This document shows positions 4,844 to 8,446 of a stretch of DNA of 8,446 nucleotides, in pieces. Source of the DNA: Opitutia bacterium UBA4654 (lineage in GTDB: Bacteria; Verrucomicrobiota; Verrucomicrobiia; Opitutales; Intestinicryptomonadaceae). Where the stretch lies: assembly GCA_002405555.1 (NCBI GenBank), contig DHMA01000218.1, positions 1 through 8,446 on the forward strand. The letters run 5' to 3'. A program made the translations under genes and the position numbers. Under the pieces are notes generated by a model. That model was not told the DNA's origin. It did not search any database and was given only the letters and a program-made list of their open reading frames with translations. The first letter of the stretch is position 1. Each line of letters starts with the position of its first letter.

Positions 4844-6145
4844 ATGGACAGAAGAAACGCAATTAAAACGGTATCGGTAATGGGCGCGGCAGCCGCGCTC
4901 CCCAAATTCTCGTGGGCTACGGGAGACAAGGCGACGCTCAAAGTCGGGCTTATCCGCTGCTCGGGTCGCGGCACGGACGCGGTTAGAAACATTCTCGACG
5001 CGGCGAAAGGCTCGGTCAAGATTGTGGCTATCGCCGACCTTTTCCCCGACAGGCTCGAATACGCAATGAAGAGATTTGCGGGCTTCGAGGGCAGATTCGA
5101 CTACTGCAAAGGGCATTTCGACATTCCCGCAAGCCGCCAATACGCGGGCTGGGACGCCTATAAACAGCTCCTCGCCGACGCCGACGTTGACATCGTTATA
5201 CACGCAACGCCCCCCGTTTTCCGCCCCCTCCACCTCCGCGCGATTGTGGAAGCGGGCAAGCACATGTTCGTGGAAAAACCCGCGTGCGTAGACCCCACGC
5301 AGGCTCGCGAACTCTACGAAATCGCCGACCTTGCCGACAAAAAGGGGCTGACGGTTATCCCCGGAGTGCAACGCCGCTTCCACCCCGGATACGTCGAGGC
5401 AATCAAGAGAATTCAGGACGGACAAATCGGCGACATCATCGCGGTTCAGGCGTACTGGCTCAACTCGCGCTTCTTCATTCAGGACGGCGGCAAGCTGCGC
5501 CTGCAAAATCCCGACCCCATGCAAATGGAATACCAAGTCCGCAACTGGTTCATCTTCCGCTGGGCTTCGGGCGACTGCTACGTTGAACAGCATGTCCACA
5601 ACCTCGACGTCGTGCGCTGGGCGCTCGGCAAAGACCCCGTGGAAGTCAACGGTCTGGGCGGACGCCGCTGGGACATTCCCTTCCCGCAGTACGGCGACAG
5701 ATTCAGCCACTTCGCGGTCGATTTCGACTTCGGAAACGGCCTGCACTGCGCAAGTTATAGCCGCCGCGAACAGAAGTCGAAAGACTACGTTCTGGAAAGA
5801 TTCGTCGGCACAAAGGGCATTCTCGAAACGAACGAAAACAACATGCAACGCATTACGGGCGCAAAACCGTGGGAAGCCCCGAAGGGACTGCCGCACGCGC
5901 TCGTCGAAGAACACAGAGTTCTGCTCGACAGCGTCCGCAACAACAAGAAAATCAACATGCTGCGCGACATGGTTGGCTCTACGCTCATGGCGATTGCGGG
6001 CCGCGAAAGCTGCTATTCGGGCACGAACTTCAAATACGGCTGGATTAAGCAGAAGTCGAAATTGTCGCTCGCGCCCAAGGAATGGAAATTCGGAGTGCAC
6101 GACATCGACCCGATTCCCCTCCCCGGCGAATACAAACTGAGCTAA
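4844..6145 (+). CDS. Tat-exported Gfo/Idh/MocA family oxidoreductase
   Basis: Predicted 433-residue NAD(P)-dependent oxidoreductase acting on sugars or sugar derivatives outside the cytoplasm. Seen: a twin-arginine signal MDRRNAIKTVSVMGAAAALP with likely cleavage after SWA (A25); a Rossmann fold with glycine-rich loop KVGLIRCSGRGT (33-44) and acidic D65 after the second strand; the family hallmark EKP at 144-146 in MFVEKPACVDP; GVQRRFHP (174-181); and a C-terminal alpha/beta domain containing EQHVHNLDVVRWALG (248-262), whose H252 and D255 are likely catalytic. Length is typical of the family. Exported members carry their nucleotide cofactor through the Tat system. It is the second gene of the operon beginning at 3804, so both enzymes probably act on the same substrate. 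Some exported relatives (GH109) are NAD-dependent glycosidases; that is possible here but not shown. Confidence 0.92.
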   Translation: MDRRNAIKTVSVMGAAAALPKFSWATGDKATLKVGLIRCSGRGTDAVRNILDAAKGSVKIVAIADLFPDRLEYAMKRFAGFEGRFDYCKGHFDIPASRQYAGWDAYKQLLADADVDIVIHATPPVFRPLHLRAIVEAGKHMFVEKPACVDPTQARELYEIADLADKKGLTVIPGVQRRFHPGYVEAIKRIQDGQIGDIIAVQAYWLNSRFFIQDGGKLRLQNPDPMQMEYQVRNWFIFRWASGDCYVEQHVHNLDVVRWALGKDPVEVNGLGGRRWDIPFPQYGDRFSHFAVDFDFGNGLHCASYSRREQKSKDYVLERFVGTKGILETNENNMQRITGAKPWEAPKGLPHALVEEHRVLLDSVRNNKKINMLRDMVGSTLMAIAGRESCYSGTNFKYGWIKQKSKLSLAPKEWKFGVHDIDPIPLPGEYKLS

Positions 6146-6155
6146 ACCCCGCGAA

Positions 6156-6179
6156 AAGCCGATTCGAAACAATCGGCTT
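6156..6179 (+). other. Hairpin just after the operon
   Basis: AAGCCGATT (6156-6164) and AATCGGCTT (6171-6179) form a perfect 9-bp stem with a 6-nt loop, beginning 10 nt after the oxidoreductase stop codon. It is followed by C-rich sequence rather than a T-tract, so it is more likely an mRNA 3'-end stabiliser or part of a composite terminator with the hairpin at 6190-6227. Confidence 0.6.
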
Positions 6180-6189
6180 CCCGCCCGAC

Positions 6190-6227
6190 AAAAACGCGCA
6201 AGGCCGCCAAGCCCTGCGCGTTTTTTT
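6190..6227 (+). terminator. Strong intrinsic terminator, probably bidirectional
   Basis: ACGCGCA (6194-6200) pairs with TGCGCGT (6215-6221), extended after one mismatch by GGC/GCC; the T run continues to 6227. On the minus strand the same stem is followed by TTTTT (6190-6194 complemented), so it can also end the Fic gene, whose stop codon is at 6257. It separates two convergent transcription units. Confidence 0.88.
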
Positions 6228-6256
6228 GCGCCGCCGCAAAACCGTTTCGACGCGGA

Positions 6257-7381
6257 TTACAGGCTGTCGGAAATTTCCAAGAGGTCTTTGAGCCAATACA
6301 AAGTTGCGGAGCGTCCCGCGCCGCTGTCGTAAATCGAGACGATTTCGGACTTCACCAACTTTTTCAGCAGCGCGTAAACCGTTGCGCTCGACGGATTCGA
6401 CGGGAGGTTCAACATGCTCTGCCTGAATATCGGCCTTGCAATCATGGCGTCCAAAAGCAGAATCGCGTGCTGGGAAGACGTAATGTCTATTATTTTGGCT
6501 TTCGTGCTTTCGTAGTAGTCCATTATTTTTTTGGCTACGATGTAATTTCTGTCAGCCTGCCATTTGATTGCGTCGAGGAAAAACGAAATCCAAGTGGTCC
6601 AATCTCCGTTTTCGGTAATCGCCCGCAGGGAATCTTTGTAAAGCATTTCGTTCTGCCCAAGATACTGGCTTATATACAAAGTGGGCTTCGATATTATCCC
6701 CTTTTGGAAAAGGAAAAGCGGCACAAGCATTCGACCGAGCCTGCCGTTGCCGTCGCAGAACGGGTGGATTATCTCGAACTGCGCGTGCATTACGGCGGCC
6801 TGAACAAGCGGGTCTTTGTCGTCCGAGCCGAGATACTCTATAAAATTGTCCATGTATTCTGGCACGAGAATCGGTTCGGGCGGCACAAAACGCGCGTTTT
6901 CTATGCCGCCGCTTCTCGACCCAATGTAATTTTGTACCTTCCTGATTTGACCGGGGTTTTTGGTTGCGCCGCGCACGTTGTCGAGCAAAAGCCTGTGGAT
7001 TTCCTTTATAAGATAGAGCGAAACAGGGCGAACCGCAACTTCCTCGGAAGCATAGGATATGGCTTTTCTGTAATTTATGACTTCGTGAATGTCGCTTTTT
7101 TTCTCGGCGGAATCCCCGTCTACCCCCGCTTCGAACGTCAAAACGTCAACCGTGTTTACCTGCGTGCCCTCTATTTTGCTCGAAAGCACGGCTTCGTTCG
7201 ACAAAATCGGCGACAACAGCAACTCCTGATTGGATATTGCATTCAGAATGCCGTTGAAATTTGCGATGGCGCGATTTGCCTGACCGATTTTGGAAATAAG
7301 AGAAAACCAGTCTATATTTGCCAACGGAAGCTTTTGCGGAATGTACGGTTTCATAAAATTATATCTTGCTATTACACTCAT
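6257..7381 (-). CDS. Fic-domain protein (AMP transferase type), class II
   Basis: Predicted cytoplasmic Fic protein of 374 residues that would transfer AMP, or another nucleotide-derived group, to target proteins. Seen: N-terminal SSKIEG (67-72), matching the inhibitory helix motif S/T-xxx-E-G/N of class II Fic proteins that self-restrain through the Glu (E71); the complete active-site motif HPFCDGNGRLGR (206-217) with catalytic H206; and a C-terminal segment (about 330-370) including SSATVYALLKKLVKSEIVS and GRSATLYWL, resembling a winged helix. All key residues are present, so it is probably active but autoinhibited. ATGs at 7381 and 7354 and a TTG at 7402 are possible starts. 7381 is used here, but promoter placement may favour 7354. 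No Shine-Dalgarno and no antitoxin gene are seen, as expected for an internally inhibited Fic. Target unknown. Confidence 0.93.
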   Translation of the reverse strand: MSVIARYNFMKPYIPQKLPLANIDWFSLISKIGQANRAIANFNGILNAISNQELLLSPILSNEAVLSSKIEGTQVNTVDVLTFEAGVDGDSAEKKSDIHEVINYRKAISYASEEVAVRPVSLYLIKEIHRLLLDNVRGATKNPGQIRKVQNYIGSRSGGIENARFVPPEPILVPEYMDNFIEYLGSDDKDPLVQAAVMHAQFEIIHPFCDGNGRLGRMLVPLFLFQKGIISKPTLYISQYLGQNEMLYKDSLRAITENGDWTTWISFFLDAIKWQADRNYIVAKKIMDYYESTKAKIIDITSSQHAILLLDAMIARPIFRQSMLNLPSNPSSATVYALLKKLVKSEIVSIYDSGAGRSATLYWLKDLLEISDSL

Positions 7382-7398
7382 CGGCGCGTTTGTGTCAA
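7358..7398 (-). promoter_or_regulatory. Putative fic promoter
   Basis: On the minus strand, TTGACA (7393-7398) is followed by TGTAAT (7371-7376) after 16 nt and by a perfect TATAAT (7358-7363) after 29 nt. With TGTAAT as the -10, transcription would start near 7364 and translation at the ATG at 7354 on a leader of about 10 nt. The ATG at 7381 would need a promoter further upstream, inside or near the repeat array. Confidence 0.4.
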
Positions 7399-7500
7399 GC
7401 AAAATGCGGTTTTTATATTTACAAAGACATTTGTTTTTAGAAAATGTTTAGTTTAATAAAAGCAAGCGGATTTGTTTTTAGAAAAATAAACACAAAGGCG

Positions 7501-7537
7501 TTTGCTTTTAGAAAATCGGCGATTTGCTAAAAACAAA
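7501..7537. repeat. 37-bp imperfect palindrome, array unit 2
   Basis: Arms TTTGCTTTTAGAAAATCG and CGATTTGCTAAAAACAAA flank a single central G and match at 16 of 18 positions. The inner AAATCG-G-CGATTT is perfect. The C/A mismatch in the outer arm would be a G-U pair in minus-strand RNA. Confidence 0.85.
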
Positions 7538-7571
7538 ATAGTTTGCTCTTATTTTGTTCAACGCAAATTTA

Positions 7572-7608
7572 TTTGTGTTTAGAAAAACGGCATTTTGCTA
7601 AACACAAA
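7572..7608. repeat. 37-bp imperfect palindrome, array unit 3
   Basis: Arms TTTGTGTTTAGAAAAACG and CATTTTGCTAAACACAAA match at 16 of 18 positions, with a perfect outer 11 bp. Relative to unit 4, the left-arm T to G change is matched by an A to C change in the right arm. A second, smaller dyad TTGTGTT/AACACAA follows at 7614-7637. Confidence 0.85.
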
Positions 7609-7642
7609 CCCGCTTGTGTTTATTTTATTCAACACAAAATGG

Positions 7643-7679
7643 TTTGTTTTTAGGAAATCGGCGGTTTGCTAAAAACAAA
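7643..7679. repeat. 37-bp imperfect palindrome, array unit 4
   Basis: Arms TTTGTTTTTAGGAAATCG and CGGTTTGCTAAAAACAAA match at 16 of 18 positions, with a perfect outer 11 bp. On the plus strand it runs directly into a T-tract (7680-7685), giving it a terminator-like look ahead of lysS. The stem is AT-rich, so real termination is doubtful. Confidence 0.8.
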
Positions 7680-7681
7680 TT

Positions 7682-7766
7682 TTTTCGGTTTTTTGCAAAG
7701 TATTTGCTTAAAAAAAGTTGCCTTTTGGCTCGATTGTGGGAAAATCGGGCAATTATTTTTATCGAA
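7682..7766 (+). other. Region upstream of lysS, no clear promoter
   Basis: These 85 bases between the repeat array and lysS should contain its promoter. A TATTTT lies at 7754-7759, only 8 nt before the ATG, without a well-placed -35. Candidates such as TTGCCT (7718-7723) are too far away. The promoter is therefore not assigned; it could lie inside the array. Confidence 0.3.
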
Positions 7767-8446
7767 ATGAGCGAAGAACAAAAGACTATTCAGGACAATT
7801 CCCACGACCTTTTCGCCGTCAGAAAGGCGAAACTCGACTCCATGCGCGCAAAGGGCTTCGACCCGTTCCGCGCCGAATGGACGCCCACGCACACAAGCAA
7901 AACGGCGATTGAATCTTTCGACGAATCCCTCGAAGAGGGGCAGAACTCGGAGCACGAAGTGAGTGTCGCGGGTCGCGTGCTCGTGTTCAGGCTCATGGGC
8001 AAGGCAAGCTTCCTCAAAATTCAGGACAGGGACGGAATTATCCAGCTCTACGTCGCCCGCGACGGACTCCCCGAAGGCGTCTACAACGACGACTTCAAGA
8101 AAAATCTCGACCTCGGCGACATCATCGGCGCGCGCGGCAAGCTCTTCAAGACAAAGACGGGCGAAATCACCGTCCGCGTGTGCGAGTTCAAAATGCTCGC
8201 AAAATCGCTCCGCCCCCTCCCCGAAAAATGGCACGGACTCACAAACAGCGAGCAAATCTACCGCCAGAGATACCTCGACCTCATGGTCAATCAGGACTCG
8301 CGCAAACGCTTCAAGCTCAGAAGCGCAATCGTACGCGAAATCCGCGAATTCCTCTGGTCGCGCGACTTCCTCGAAGTGGAAACCCCCGTTCTGCACTCGG
8401 TTGCGGGCGGCGCGGCGGCGCGTCCGTTCATCACCCACTTCAACGC
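7767..8446 (+). CDS. lysS: Lysyl-tRNA synthetase (class II), N-terminal part
   Basis: Cytoplasmic enzyme that charges tRNA-Lys; the window holds the first 226 codons and the gene continues past the right edge. Seen: N-terminal helix with LFAVRKAKLDSMRAKGFDPF (15-34); an OB-fold tRNA anticodon-binding domain (about 64-145) including VAGRVLVFRLMGKASFLKIQ and LGDIIGARGKLFKTKTGE; the linker signature YRQRYLDLM (165-173); and class II motif 1 EFLWSRDFLEVETPVL (194-209), followed by the LysRS-specific GGAAARPFITHFN (214-226). The ATG at 7767-7769 gives the usual N-terminal length; no Shine-Dalgarno precedes it. Motifs 2 and 3 lie outside the window. The gene is divergent from fic, with the repeat array between them. 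AspRS and AsnRS share the architecture, but the GGA.ARPF.TH.N sequence indicates LysRS. Confidence 0.97.
   Translation, partial: MSEEQKTIQDNSHDLFAVRKAKLDSMRAKGFDPFRAEWTPTHTSKTAIESFDESLEEGQNSEHEVSVAGRVLVFRLMGKASFLKIQDRDGIIQLYVARDGLPEGVYNDDFKKNLDLGDIIGARGKLFKTKTGEITVRVCEFKMLAKSLRPLPEKWHGLTNSEQIYRQRYLDLMVNQDSRKRFKLRSAIVREIREFLWSRDFLEVETPVLHSVAGGAAARPFITHFN

Larger units (their letters stand above)
7430..7681. repeat. AT-rich 71-bp tandem repeat array
   Basis: The motif TTTGNNTTTAG recurs at 7430, 7501, 7572 and 7643, exactly 71 bp apart each time. A second TTTG-type arm also recurs at 7471, 7542 and 7613 with the same period (degenerate in the last two). Units 7430-7500, 7501-7571 and 7572-7642 are full length; the fourth is recognisable for about 39 bp. 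The first unit is the most degenerate. The array fills most of the 385-base gap between the divergent fic and lysS genes. There is no open reading frame of note and no CRISPR-like spacer pattern. Its function is unknown: it may be a protein-binding array, a structured RNA region or a copy of a dispersed genomic repeat. Confidence 0.88.

Noticed and set aside
4772..6172. Long minus-strand open frame (466 codons) opposite the oxidoreductase
   Set aside because: It is the antisense shadow of a gene with clear Gfo/Idh/MocA motifs. Its translation has no recognisable domain and the Phe/Val/Ala/Glu-heavy composition expected of an antisense frame.
6467..7456. Plus-strand open frame (329 codons) opposite fic
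   Set aside because: It overlaps the fic gene, whose active-site motif is intact, and it shows no domain of its own.
7430..7681. CRISPR array
   Set aside because: The repeats are long and imperfect, the whole 71-bp unit is related from copy to copy with no unique spacers, and no cas genes are present.
7650..8438. Minus-strand open frame (262 codons) opposite lysS
   Set aside because: The lysS frame has unmistakable LysRS signatures; this is its shadow and it runs into the repeat array.
1..8446. tRNA, rRNA, insertion sequence or prophage genes
   Set aside because: No cloverleaf, rRNA segment, transposase, integrase or terminal inverted repeats were recognised on reading either strand.

Overview
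The window looks like chromosomal DNA from a Verrucomicrobiota bacterium, plausibly of the Opitutae type. This is inferred from two secreted proteins ending in PEP-CTERM sorting tails (IPEPATYAA…YRRRK), a Tat-exported Gfo/Idh/MocA oxidoreductase next to a Tat-exported sugar-isomerase-like lipoprotein, weak use of Shine-Dalgarno sequences, and a moderately GC-rich coding style. No sequence search was possible, so the lineage is an inference. The window is cut inside a gene at both ends: valS on the left and lysS on the right.

Left part (1-3470, all minus strand). The 5' end of valS (valyl-tRNA synthetase) lies at 1-206. Upstream of it are two full-length paralogous PEP-CTERM surface proteins (334-1680 and 1968-3344). 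Each is a self-contained cassette: a TTGACA promoter, a leader of roughly 60-80 nt, a signal-peptide protein predicted to be beta-rich, and an intrinsic terminator. The terminators (281-313 and 1912-1945) share nearly the same stem and the promoters share the same blocks, so the whole transcription unit was duplicated. The last 86 residues differ at only 8 positions, although the middles have diverged.

Centre (3470-6230, plus strand). A 459-base divergent intergenic region carries the second cassette's promoter, a cluster of GC-rich dyads including minus-strand terminator-like hairpins with no recognised gene ahead of them, a plus-strand promoter, and a perfect 14-bp palindrome with the core of LacI/GalR-family operators just downstream of that promoter. 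It drives a two-gene operon: a Tat/lipobox TIM-barrel isomerase-like lipoprotein (3804-4802) and a Tat-exported NAD(P)-binding Gfo/Idh/MocA oxidoreductase (4844-6145). The pair probably performs linked isomerisation and redox or hydrolysis steps on a sugar derivative outside the cytoplasm. A strong hairpin terminator that can work in both directions closes the operon.

Right part (6230-8446). A class II Fic-domain protein with an intact active site, an N-terminal inhibitory motif and a C-terminal winged-helix-like region runs leftward (6257-7381). Between it and the rightward lysS (7767 to the window edge) lies the least ordinary part of the window: an AT-rich tandem array with an exact 71-bp period (7430-7681). 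Three of its units carry a 37-bp imperfect palindrome whose arms show compensatory changes between units. This array is the best candidate for something undescribed. The genes themselves belong to recognisable families.
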